DNA of 64,000 bases from positions 3,815,363-3,879,362 of the forward strand of contig NZ_CP036349.1 in the NCBI RefSeq assembly GCF_007753265.1, in the 5' to 3' direction. Each line of letters starts with the position of its first letter. Position 1 is the first letter of the stretch. Positions 51,928-59,940 of the stretch are shown one piece after another. The notes under the pieces were generated by a model that was not told the DNA's origin, ran no database searches, and saw only the letters and a list, made by a program, of their open reading frames with translations. The DNA is from Botrimarina mediterranea (lineage in GTDB: Bacteria; Planctomycetota; Planctomycetia; Pirellulales; Lacipirellulaceae). A program made the position numbers and the translations under genes.

Positions 51928-52902
51928 TCACACCGCATCCCATAGCGCTTGCTGGAGACGTTCGACGTAGACGTAACCCGTCACACGTCGCGCCGCTCCC
52001 ACGACCGCCGCCATCGGCTGGCCGCTTGATTCGAGCTGCGTCAGCGCCTGCAGAAACGGCGTTGATTCGTTGAAGACCGTCAACGGCTCCGTTGGCAAGG
52101 AATCCGAGGTTGGCGGGTCCATCGCGAGCCGGGACGCGCGAACGTAGGCATAGCTGCCAACTTCTTTGTCCAACTTCGACGGTTCGACGGGCCAAGCGTC
52201 GATCTGATGGCGGCGGGCGAGCCGCAACACGTCCTCGACTGCGGCCCGTGTCGTCAGCCGCGGCTGACGGGCCACGGGCGTCATGAACTCGCGGAGTGGT
52301 TTGCCGCCGACAGCGAAAGTCGCTTGGGCGAGCACCCGCTGCGCCGGCGACAGCAAGCCGACGGCCTGCCCTTCGGCAAAGGCGTCGCTCAACTCACGCC
52401 GACGCACCGCCATCCGCAGCGGCTGAATGGACGACCCCGTCAAACGGCTGAGGCCCTTGCTGATCAGCCACAGCACCAACGTCGGAATCGCCAAGATCAC
52501 GCCCGCCACGGCCAGCGCTTCGCCGCACCGCCGCATCAGCTTGTACGGCGACTTGAGGAACAACCGCTTCGGGAGCAACTCTCCGAAGATAAAAACGACC
52601 GGCGTAAACAACAGCGTGAACGCGACCTCGCCACCGGCGCCGGCGTTCGGCACCAGCACCGCGGCTGACGCCACGACGGCGGCCGACACCAGGTAGTTGG
52701 CGATGTTGTTCCCAACCAGCGCCGTCGAGACGAAGGCCTCGGGGTGGTTCGACGCCCACAGCAACCACCGCGCCTTGCGGTCGCCGCCGACGGCGTCGAC
52801 CACTAGCCGGATGCGTGGCGCGCGGTAGTAGCCGGTCTCGGAGCCGCTAAAGAAGGCGCTCAGCGCAAGCCCGATGCAGAACACAATCACGGCCGTTGTC
52901 AT
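51928..52902 (-). CDS. DUF21 (CNNM) transmembrane protein, second of a pair
   Basis: A 324-residue inner-membrane protein. The DUF21/CNNM region covers residues 1-165: LSAFFSGSETGYYRAPRIRL has the S-G-S-E-T signature, STALVGNNIANYLVSAAVVA the N-N-x-x-N ion-site motif and FIFGELLPKRLFLKSPYKLM the E-x-x-P-K motif. A degenerate CBS-type region follows. Relatives (CorC/HlyC, YfjD) export or sense Mg2+/Co2+. Its ATG overlaps the stop of the larger DUF21 gene as ATGA, so the two are coupled and may form a heterodimer. Confidence 0.85.
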   Translation of the reverse strand: MTTAVIVFCIGLALSAFFSGSETGYYRAPRIRLVVDAVGGDRKARWLLWASNHPEAFVSTALVGNNIANYLVSAAVVASAAVLVPNAGAGGEVAFTLLFTPVVFIFGELLPKRLFLKSPYKLMRRCGEALAVAGVILAIPTLVLWLISKGLSRLTGSSIQPLRMAVRRRELSDAFAEGQAVGLLSPAQRVLAQATFAVGGKPLREFMTPVARQPRLTTRAAVEDVLRLARRHQIDAWPVEPSKLDKEVGSYAYVRASRLAMDPPTSDSLPTEPLTVFNESTPFLQALTQLESSGQPMAAVVGAARRVTGYVYVERLQQALWDAV

Positions 52903-54284
52903 GGCGCCCCCTCCTGCCCTTCTCTCCGCGGCGCACCAGGCTCATGGGAATCGTCTCGTGGACTGGGTTCGATCCGCACGGCGATGGGGTCGTCCTGGAT
53001 GTCATCGACGGCTCCCCCGACGACCGCCCATCGCAATCCCTCGAAGTGAATCTCGTCACCGAAATGGAGGGGCCGCTGAAGCTGCTCCTGGAGAAGGCCC
53101 GCAACAGTCAAGCTGCGCGCCTCCACCAAGGCGCGCGTCAGTGACTCGGACGTCGTGGCCACATCGTCCCGCGCATCCACCCACGGCCCGAGCCCTTTCG
53201 CGACCCGCTTGAGCGGCGTCTCGCCCGACGCCGCCCAAGCGTTGTCGTCGATCGGCGCCAGCGCCGGGCCGTGGGCGTCGTTCGGGTCGATCCGCGACGT
53301 GTCACGCAACACGGCGTCGAGCAATTGCTCCAGCGCCACCACGCCGATCGATTCGCCGAGTTCGTTGATAACCACCGCGACGCGACGCCCCTCCTGACGG
53401 AGTTGATTCAGCGTCATCGACGCCGGCGCGCACCAGGGAACGACCGAGAGCGGCTCCGCGCGGAGGTCGAGTCGCTCCGGCGGCAACATCCCCAGCCGAT
53501 TCAGCGGCAACGCAGCGGCGATCTCGTCGCTGCCCCACCCGGTGACGAGCACATACTCGCCGACGCCATCGACGCGCCCGCGAAGGCTTTCGAGCGACAC
53601 CGGCGGGCTCACCACCAAACAGCGCCGGCGCGGCCGCATCATCTCCGCCGCGGTCGTATCGGCGAGCTCGACCAATCGAGCCAGCACCTGACGCTCTTGG
53701 ATCAACAACGTCTCGTTCTCGACCGTCTCGTGCGACTGGATCGCGACGGCGCGCTCGAGGTCGGCGAGCTCCATCAACGGCTCGGCCTCAAGATTCGGCA
53801 GCAGCAACCTGGCCAGCGCGTCGCTGATTGCTTGCAACGCCGGCAGAATGGGGGCCACCAACTTCATCGCAACCGTCAGCGGCAAACTGACCGCCCGGCT
53901 CACCCACCGTGGCCGGATGACGGCGAGACTCTTCGGCAGGACCTCGCTGAACAAGATGATCGTCGCCAGCGAGCCAACCGTGAACAACGCTTGGCGCCAG
54001 GAAGACGCCTGCTCGCCGCCGCCGAACCGGGCCGCCACCACCGCCGTGAGGGCGAAGTTGGCCATGTTCACCAGCAGGTTCCAGAACAGGATCGCGGTGA
54101 GCAAACTCTCGGGCCGAGAGAGCAACGCCGCGGCCTGCCGTTCGCCGCGCGTGCCCTTCGCTAGGTCGGCGCAGTCCGACCGCGATAGCGAAAACAACGC
54201 CGCTTCACTCCCCGAGAAGAACCCCGAAACGGCGACGAGCATCCCCATCGCGGTGAGCTCGAACCAGTAGTCCAGCAGTTGCAT
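52899..54284 (-). CDS. DUF21 (CNNM)-CBS-CorC transporter-like protein
   Basis: A 461-residue membrane protein. The start MQLLDYWFELTAMGM is used; 12 earlier codons are dispensable. CNNM motifs: SGFFSGSEAALFSLSRSD, NLLVNMANFALTAVVAARFG and FSEVLPKSLAVIRP. Two CBS domains follow (about 215-345; ELGESIGVVALEQLLDAVLR) and a CorC/HlyC C-terminal domain near 395-445 (LTVAGLLQEQLQRPLHFGDE). The family is linked to magnesium and cobalt efflux. It is coupled to the second, shorter DUF21 gene. Upstream lies a J-type palindrome. Confidence 0.88.
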   Translation of the reverse strand: MQLLDYWFELTAMGMLVAVSGFFSGSEAALFSLSRSDCADLAKGTRGERQAAALLSRPESLLTAILFWNLLVNMANFALTAVVAARFGGGEQASSWRQALFTVGSLATIILFSEVLPKSLAVIRPRWVSRAVSLPLTVAMKLVAPILPALQAISDALARLLLPNLEAEPLMELADLERAVAIQSHETVENETLLIQERQVLARLVELADTTAAEMMRPRRRCLVVSPPVSLESLRGRVDGVGEYVLVTGWGSDEIAAALPLNRLGMLPPERLDLRAEPLSVVPWCAPASMTLNQLRQEGRRVAVVINELGESIGVVALEQLLDAVLRDTSRIDPNDAHGPALAPIDDNAWAASGETPLKRVAKGLGPWVDARDDVATTSESLTRALVEARSLTVAGLLQEQLQRPLHFGDEIHFEGLRWAVVGGAVDDIQDDPIAVRIEPSPRDDSHEPGAPRREGQEGAP

Positions 54285-54370
54285 GACGGGCGGCGGTTGG
54301 GCGGCGGAAGGCGACCCCATCCTAGCACAACCACGATGCTGCCGACGACCGCCACGGGAATAACCGCTGG

Positions 54371-54429
54371 GGCGAGCCGGCCACGTCAGTGGTCGGAGTG
54401 AATCGCCCCACTAACGTCGCCGGCTCGCC
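54371..54429. repeat. Inverted-repeat element, family J
   Basis: GGCGAGCCGGCCACGTCAGT and ACGTCGCCGGCTCGCC pair over 16 bases in a 59-base element directly after (and touching) the stop of the ABC permease gene. Half copies lie at 34760-34785 and 63470-63495. Such elements with GGCGAGCCGGC arms appear to be solo or paired like the other families. Confidence 0.75.
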
Positions 54430-56301
54430 TCAGTCTTCGCGCGTCGGTTGCGACCCCGTCGCGATGTCGAACTCGGACAGCGCCGGAACCAGCATCGCCG
54501 CTGTCGCGAACCCAAAGGTGCCTACCGTCGCAAACCCCACTAGGCTGTAGCTCCCGAGCAGAAAGCTCACGATCGCGTAAAACGTCGCGAAGGGCGCCGC
54601 GAAGCTCGCCAGCGCCATGGCCGTCGAGGGGTTCCGCCACGCCAACGCCACGAACAACGCCAGCCCGCCGCCAACGATAAAGCCCAGGAACGAAGCCAAC
54701 TGGCCGTCGAACGTGTTCGACAGCGCGAGCATCATCCGCATGCACGTCGAGACGCCCAGGAATAAGAACAGCAGCGTGCCGACGCTGACGCCGATCGCCT
54801 TGCGGCTGCTGGAGTAGATCATCGCCGCGTGCAAACCAAGCACCGCCGCAAAGACATCCATCACCACGACGCACGCCATCAGCACGCCCAGTTCCCACCC
54901 GCTCACGGCGCCGACCCAGCCGAGATAGCCGCACAGCAGGAGCGGCAGCACGATCATCTCGCGCGAGTTCCAGAAGGCGCCGCCGAGCTTGCCGAGGATC
55001 AGCTCCTGCGGCGAGAGGTCGGTCGTCAGCAGAAGGTCGAGCGACTTGCCGTCGCGCTCGCCGGTCAGCGAAGTCACCGACAGGGCGTTCACCAGCACGA
55101 GGCTCACCACCAAGAGCGGCGCCATCGGCAACGCCGCGGGCGGGATCGCTGACCGCAAGGCCGCAGCATCGCCAAGCGTCTGGACCGTCGCCAACGCACA
55201 GACGACGAAGATCACCAGGTAAGCCGCTTTCACCACCAGCACTTTCTTGCCGTAGGCCCAGGTGCGGACCTCGCGCCACAGCACGGGGTTGTCCCACACG
55301 GGCCGCGACTGACCGCCGGCGTGGTGGACCGCGGCGTCTTGCCCGCGCGCCTTGCCAACGACGACCGTGCTCTCGTCGGGCGCCGTCGGCGAGATCGTCT
55401 CGGCGATCACGCGTTCCCGCGGCGCCGACGACGCGGCGCCCGCCGGCGTCGCGCGAAGCTCGCGTGACGGGTTCCAAACCCGCACCATCCCCACCGAGAT
55501 GGCGTTGAGCAGCATCGTCAGGCCGACTCCCACCCCAACGAACCATGCCGCCGACTCGGCGCCGGTGGCGACCGGTTGATCGATCCCAAACAACGCCGGC
55601 GCCCGGCCCCAACGCGGCTCCATCGCCGCGGTCAAAGCCCGCCAGGGGCTAACCCGCGCCGCAAGGTCGTCGGCGTTCATCCCGAGCAGCGGCGTCCCCA
55701 ACACCCCCGACGCGATCACCTCGCCCAGCGCCAGCCACAGCACCAAGCCGATCGCCGTCAACGCCAGCGCTTGAAACGTCTTCTCACGCCAGAGGGCGAG
55801 CATCGAACCAAGGCTCCCCGACGCCAACGCCGCCGCTACGGTCACCGCGAGCGCCCAGGCGATCTGCCAGTGATCGACGCCGCCGAGCAGCGCAATTAGC
55901 AACAGGAACGGCGCGACAGCCAGCGTCGACACCAGCACCGTCAGCAAACTCGCCAACAGCCGTCCGATCACCAGCTCGCTGTTGCTCAGGTCCGTTAGCA
56001 GCAAGAGCAGCAGGGTCCCCTTGCTCTTCTCCTGCGACACGGCCGCCGCCGAGAAGAGCGCCGAAAAGAGCACCGCCACGGTGAGCACCAGCGGCGTCAA
56101 CAGCTCGAACACGACGCGACCGAACCGCGCCAGGTCGCCCGGCCCGTCTAGCTCGCCGCCGCCGCTCGAGCCGACAAACACCTGCCAAGCCGTCAGCGCA
56201 AGGCCCAGCAGCGCCGCGACGAGGAGCACTCGCGCGACAAAGAACTGCGGTCGCCGCGGGGCGGTGATCGCCTCGCGCGTGAAAACGGGGCCAATGAACA
56301 A
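54430..56301 (-). CDS. Fused ABC-2 type permease
   Basis: A protein of about 623 residues with two ABC-2 transporter membrane modules. The first (about 15-265) has FSAAAVSQEKSKGTLLLLLL and SELVIGRLLASLLTVL. The second (about 340-600) has NPVLWREVRTWAYGKKVLVV, SLTGERDGKSLDLLLTTDLS and PQELILGKLGGAFW. The S-x-E-K/R-x-x-G/S-T/L-x-L-L-L repeat is the ABC-2 coupling signature. The start is uncertain: TTG at 56301 gives FIGPVFTREAITAPRR, like relatives; the 49 codons above it read as spacer. No ATPase gene is nearby downstream; it may lie elsewhere. It ends the envelope block. Confidence 0.82.
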   Translation of the reverse strand: MFIGPVFTREAITAPRRPQFFVARVLLVAALLGLALTAWQVFVGSSGGGELDGPGDLARFGRVVFELLTPLVLTVAVLFSALFSAAAVSQEKSKGTLLLLLLTDLSNSELVIGRLLASLLTVLVSTLAVAPFLLLIALLGGVDHWQIAWALAVTVAAALASGSLGSMLALWREKTFQALALTAIGLVLWLALGEVIASGVLGTPLLGMNADDLAARVSPWRALTAAMEPRWGRAPALFGIDQPVATGAESAAWFVGVGVGLTMLLNAISVGMVRVWNPSRELRATPAGAASSAPRERVIAETISPTAPDESTVVVGKARGQDAAVHHAGGQSRPVWDNPVLWREVRTWAYGKKVLVVKAAYLVIFVVCALATVQTLGDAAALRSAIPPAALPMAPLLVVSLVLVNALSVTSLTGERDGKSLDLLLTTDLSPQELILGKLGGAFWNSREMIVLPLLLCGYLGWVGAVSGWELGVLMACVVVMDVFAAVLGLHAAMIYSSSRKAIGVSVGTLLFLFLGVSTCMRMMLALSNTFDGQLASFLGFIVGGGLALFVALAWRNPSTAMALASFAAPFATFYAIVSFLLGSYSLVGFATVGTFGFATAAMLVPALSEFDIATGSQPTRED

Positions 56302-56450
56302 AGGAAACGAATCGCTGGTTGAGGGGAAGACTCTCCAGCTTAATCGGCCGAGCGGGCCTTCGCATGCCCCCGCCGTCTCGGTTCTAGTCCGTTGCCTCGT
56401 GCCGGGGGTGAGACCGCTTGCGCTTGTGAGACCTGAGGCTTGAGGCAAGA

Positions 56451-56524
56451 GAACCGGGGGCTAAGGCCCCGCGGCTGATGGTCCTTACCAGCAAGATCAG
56501 CCGGCACGCCTTAGCGTCCGGTTC
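56451..56524. repeat. Inverted-repeat element, family A, copy 3 (opposite orientation)
   Basis: A 74-base copy running from GAACCGGGGGCTAAGGCCCC to CACGCCTTAGCGTCCGGTTC, which is the reverse complement of copies 1 and 2. It lies between the ABC permease and the NPCBM gene. The rest of the 324-base gap 56302-56625 shows no gene. Confidence 0.88.
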
Positions 56525-56625
56525 TTCGGCGCCGGATTCGACTTAGGACGATTGATGCAGGATGCACATCAGGACAAGCCCTGAGCCCGCTTTCGCTCTC
56601 CCCCGTCCCTCGTCCCAACCTTCCG

Positions 56626-57858
56626 TCACTCGACAGAAACTAGTCGCGCGTCGAGCCACAAGGCGTCATCCCCCGCGTCGCCGTCGTCGGCAAAGTCCAC
56701 CACCAGCGCCAGCGCAGCGGCGCCCGCCAAGTCGATGTCGATCGGCCGCGCCGCCTCGCCGACACGCATCACGTAACCCTCGTTGGCGGGCTCGAACTTG
56801 CCTTCCTTCACCAAGTAGACCCGGAACGAAACGCTCCCTGTCGCAGCCGCGCCCGGCTCGGGATCGGCGACGGCAATCTCGGCCTGGAAGCGCTGCGGCG
56901 AGCCATCGAGCCGATACACCAGCCGCGCCGCGGTGTGCATTGCAATCCCCTTGGCCGCCCGCCGCCCGCCGCCGACTAGCGGCCCGCCGCGGAGACCCCC
57001 GTCGCGCGTGTAGGGCCACGGCAAGTCGAGGTACGGCGTGTGCCGATAGTCCGCCGGCTCGAGGTCCGACAGATACCGCACGCCCGAGGCGAGGGGCTGG
57101 ATCAAGACGAGCGTCGCCGCTTCGCCCGTCACCTCGGCGCCAGAGGCCTTCGCGGTGAACGAGTCGTTGGCGACCGTCAGGTCGTCAGCCTTTAGAAGCG
57201 AGCCGTCCGCGAGGCCGACAAGACACTTCGCCTCAGTGCGTTCTATGCTTCCGCCGCTAAGCCGCAGAGCGGCGACCGATTCGAGGGGAGTATCGATCGC
57301 TTCGTCGGCCACGACCAATCGCAGCGTGTCATTCGTCAGCGATTCGACGCGGCCGATCAACCGGTCGCCGCCAACAAGCAAGACAACGTCCTCACCATCA
57401 ACGACATCAACCGACGGCAGTCGCTCGACATCGAGCCCCACCGCCTCGGGTGTCAGCAGCAGCCAAGCCACCGATTCGCGGGGAAAATCGACCCAACCCT
57501 TGCCACGTCGCAGCCGCACCGTCGCTTCATCCACCCGCGCCAGCCCCGCCGGCGACCAAGGCCGATCGCACACGAGCCGCGACCCATCCTCCAGCACCAC
57601 CGCCGTACGCGTCACGGCTGCCCGCGGCTCACCCCAACGGACAAGGCCCGATAGCTCCCGCTCTTCGCCATCAACGACAAGCACGCCCTCAACACCATCG
57701 CGATCAACCGAGAACGCCTTGATCGCCGCCTCCTCGATCCGCTCACCGCCCGCAAAGACAGCCGTCCCATCCGCCAATACAAAACTGCCCGTAAACAAAC
57801 ACCCAACGACGAGCGCTGCCACGACACCTCTGCGCCTCTGTGTCTCTGCGCGATTCAT
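56626..57858 (-). CDS. Secreted NPCBM-domain protein
   Basis: About 410 residues, exported. The signal peptide MNRAETQRRRGVVAALVVGC ends near VLADG; its first part is encoded by a fragment of a CAGAGNCGCAGAGG-type repeat (57826-57856). The middle is beta-rich with repeated G-D-R/L-I-G-R-V-E patterns. The last 145 residues form an NPCBM/NEW2 carbohydrate-binding domain (DYRHTPYLDLPWPYTRDGGL, KGIAMHTAARLVYRLDGSPQ, DFADDGDAGDDALWLDARLV). ATG at 57858 is used; ATG at 57882 is an alternative. It follows the prenyltransferase-like gene by about 35 bases. Confidence 0.8.
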   Translation of the reverse strand: MNRAETQRRRGVVAALVVGCLFTGSFVLADGTAVFAGGERIEEAAIKAFSVDRDGVEGVLVVDGEERELSGLVRWGEPRAAVTRTAVVLEDGSRLVCDRPWSPAGLARVDEATVRLRRGKGWVDFPRESVAWLLLTPEAVGLDVERLPSVDVVDGEDVVLLVGGDRLIGRVESLTNDTLRLVVADEAIDTPLESVAALRLSGGSIERTEAKCLVGLADGSLLKADDLTVANDSFTAKASGAEVTGEAATLVLIQPLASGVRYLSDLEPADYRHTPYLDLPWPYTRDGGLRGGPLVGGGRRAAKGIAMHTAARLVYRLDGSPQRFQAEIAVADPEPGAAATGSVSFRVYLVKEGKFEPANEGYVMRVGEAARPIDIDLAGAAALALVVDFADDGDAGDDALWLDARLVSVE

Positions 57859-57893
57859 ACCGCTAACGGATGCGTGTCGCATGGATCGGTTAA

Positions 57894-59045
57894 CTAACGC
57901 TGAAAGATCGGCAGTTGATTGTTTGGCGTTTGCAAGATGACACACGCCATCGCCGTGCCGTACGCCGACCCATTGCCGTCCTGCCAAGACCCGTCGCCCA
58001 GCTGCGCGCCGATCAACAGGTCGCGGATCGTCGGGTACCAGCGGTCCCAGCGGTCGCCGCCAGCCTGCCACATCGCCTGCACGGCGTAGTAGTGGCCGTA
58101 GTAAAAGTGACCCGCACGCGACGCCCGATCGCCAACCGGCAGCTGCCGATCAAGATACAACAGCCCACGCTCAACCGCGTCGTCGTCGTAGACGCCCGCG
58201 CTGTAGAGCGCCACGACGCCCGCCGCCGAACGTGGGAACTGGCTCGAACGGTCACGGGGCGTGTAGCCGAACCCGCCGTCCTCGACCTGGCAACGCTTCA
58301 CGTACGCGATGCAGCGATCGACCACTTCCGCCGGCACATGGATTCCTGCGTTCCGCGCCGCCCGTAACGCCATGATCTGGCAGATCGTCACGCTGATGTC
58401 GGCGTCGGTCGGCACGGGCTGGTAACGCCAACCCCCTTCGGGATTCTGCGCCGAGACGATCAGCCGCACCGAGGCGGCGACCTTCTCGCGCAAGTCGTCG
58501 CGCGGCGACATGCCATACGCCTCAGCGAGGAACAGCGCCGCAAAGCCGTGCCCGTACATTGGCCCGTGGCTCGTAGCGCCGCCGACAGCGATGAACCCGC
58601 TGGGCTGGGTGTTCTCGCAGAGGTAATCGACGCAGCGCTGCGCGTTCTCGCCGTAAGGCCCGCGGTCGGGCGTACTCCCGCTAGCCAGAAACGCCATCCC
58701 CGCCAGCGCGACGATCGCCGGGTTGTTCCCCATCTGCTGACCACGACCGCCGAACGACCCGTCGGCGAGCTGCGCCTCGGCCAAGTAACGCAACCCGCGG
58801 TCGATCGAGCGGTCCGCCGGCGCGACCATCTCCAGCGCGGTCTCGTCGGGCGTCGCCCCCTCAGCGGCTTCGACAGACGCCAATGGCAGCGTGAGTAGGG
58901 CGCCCACCAGCAAAAGCAATCGCGGGAGGGGTCTCCAGACCCCGATCACGGCATCCATACCGAAACGGCATGGTGCGCGTAATCGGGGTCGGGAGACCCC
59001 TCCCACAAAATCGGTTCGAACTGCCGCCGCAAGCTGCCGTGTCAC
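57894..59045 (-). CDS. Prenyltransferase/squalene-oxidase repeat protein with a repeat-derived N-terminus
   Basis: A 383-residue exported alpha-toroid protein. Repeats with the Q-x-x-x-G-x-F/W pattern are visible: AQLADGSFGGRG, AQNPEGGWRYQP, CQVEDGGFGYTP, AQLGDGSWQDGN. No D-x-D-D or cyclase motif is seen, so it is likely a structural relative rather than a terpene cyclase. The GTG start overlaps the upstream stop as GTGA. Residues 12-41 (FVGGVSRPRLRAPCRFGMDA, VIGVWRPLPR) are encoded by a C element (58923-59006), after which the hydrophobic signal core LLLLVGALLTLPLASVEA follows. An internal ATG at 58958, also within the element, is the alternative start. Confidence 0.8.
   Translation of the reverse strand: MTRQLAAAVRTDFVGGVSRPRLRAPCRFGMDAVIGVWRPLPRLLLLVGALLTLPLASVEAAEGATPDETALEMVAPADRSIDRGLRYLAEAQLADGSFGGRGQQMGNNPAIVALAGMAFLASGSTPDRGPYGENAQRCVDYLCENTQPSGFIAVGGATSHGPMYGHGFAALFLAEAYGMSPRDDLREKVAASVRLIVSAQNPEGGWRYQPVPTDADISVTICQIMALRAARNAGIHVPAEVVDRCIAYVKRCQVEDGGFGYTPRDRSSQFPRSAAGVVALYSAGVYDDDAVERGLLYLDRQLPVGDRASRAGHFYYGHYYAVQAMWQAGGDRWDRWYPTIRDLLIGAQLGDGSWQDGNGSAYGTAMACVILQTPNNQLPIFQR
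58923..59006. repeat. Inverted-repeat element, family C, copy 4, inside a coding sequence
   Basis: An 84-base copy. CGGGAGGGGTCTCCAGACCC (then CGATCACG) pairs with CGTAATCGGGGTCGGGAGAC (then CCCTCCCAC). It is the same length as the intergenic copies but falls within the first 45 codons of the prenyltransferase-like gene without breaking the reading frame (length 84, a multiple of three). Confidence 0.9.
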
Positions 59046-59797
59046 GGCGCCTCCCGGCTCGAGCGCTCCGCGAGGCGGCGGTAGTACTGCTGCAACTCGT
59101 CACGGTACTCGGGCAGGAACTCGCTGTCGGACCCTTGCAGCATCCGCTCACGCATCCGCTCGGGGAGGTGACCCCACGCGGCCTTGAGCAGCTCTTGTTG
59201 CTCGGCCGGGTCGGTGTCGGAAATGCCGGCGTTGCTGCCGCTCGTGCCCGACTGGTTCGCCTTCTGGGCGAGCTTCTTCGACGCCTGCGCCGGCTTCTTG
59301 CCTTCGCCCTGCTTTTTACCTTCGCCCGGCTTCGGCTGGCTGCGCTTCGAGGCCTGCTTCTCTTGGTCCGATGGCGGCTTGTTGCAGTTGCCGCCCTGGC
59401 ACTGCTTCTCCATCTCGGCGATCAACTGGTCGAGCCGCGTGACGACCTGCTTCTGAACCGGCACGGCGGGCTTAACCTTCGCGTCGTCCCGGATCAGCGA
59501 CTCGGCTTGGCGCATGCCGTTGACGACGCCCGCCAGCGGCGACTCGCCAACGTCCTCCCCCGCCGTCTCTGCGCCGCCTTGCTTGAGCAGGCGGTCGAGC
59601 ATCTCGTCGCGTGGAACAAAGGCCCCGGGCCCCGCGGGTTCAGGCCGTGCTTCCGGCGCGGGCGACAGCGACTTCGCCAAGTCATCGTCGAGCAGGCTGT
59701 CGCCTAGGTTGCCAACCACCGGCGCCGGCGCGGCAGCAGCGATCAGCGGCAAGCACCAGAGGGTGAGCAGCGCGATCAGGCCTTTTCGCTTCGACAT
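59042..59797 (-). CDS. Secreted low-complexity protein of the envelope block
   Basis: A 251-residue exported protein. MSKRKGLIALLTLWCLPLIA is a signal peptide cleaved near AAAAP; the 31 codons before it come from spacer with an I-type repeat. The middle (residues 120-185) is rich in Lys, Gln, Pro and Gly (KRSQPKPGEGKKQGEGKKPA). A conserved C-terminal helix pair (LLKAAWGHLPERMRERMLQG, EYRDELQQYYRRLAERSS) resembles the end of other planctomycete proteins encoded beside DUF4175-type genes. Its stop overlaps the GTG of the next gene. Function unknown; probably an accessory of the large coiled-coil membrane protein upstream. Confidence 0.7.
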   Translation of the reverse strand: MSKRKGLIALLTLWCLPLIAAAAPAPVVGNLGDSLLDDDLAKSLSPAPEARPEPAGPGAFVPRDEMLDRLLKQGGAETAGEDVGESPLAGVVNGMRQAESLIRDDAKVKPAVPVQKQVVTRLDQLIAEMEKQCQGGNCNKPPSDQEKQASKRSQPKPGEGKKQGEGKKPAQASKKLAQKANQSGTSGSNAGISDTDPAEQQELLKAAWGHLPERMRERMLQGSDSEFLPEYRDELQQYYRRLAERSSREAP

Positions 59798-59815
59798 CGG
59801 ATGCTCCGTGCGGGC

Positions 59816-59880
59816 GTGGGGCAGGCCGCGCCTGCCAGAACTCGAATCCATCGCAACGCGGCAGGCGGGGGCCGCCCAAC
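59816..59880. repeat. Inverted-repeat element, family I, copy 2
   Basis: GTGGGGCAGGCCGCGCCTGC at the left and GGCAGGCGGGGGCCGCCCAA at the right form a 65-base imperfect palindrome related to the perfect 22-base pair at 48231-48301. It lies just upstream of the start of the secreted low-complexity protein. Confidence 0.7.
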
Positions 59881-59940
59881 AACGCTGCAATTATAGCAAA
59901 TTGGCGCCAACGCCTCGAATCGAAATAGCCACTATTAGGC

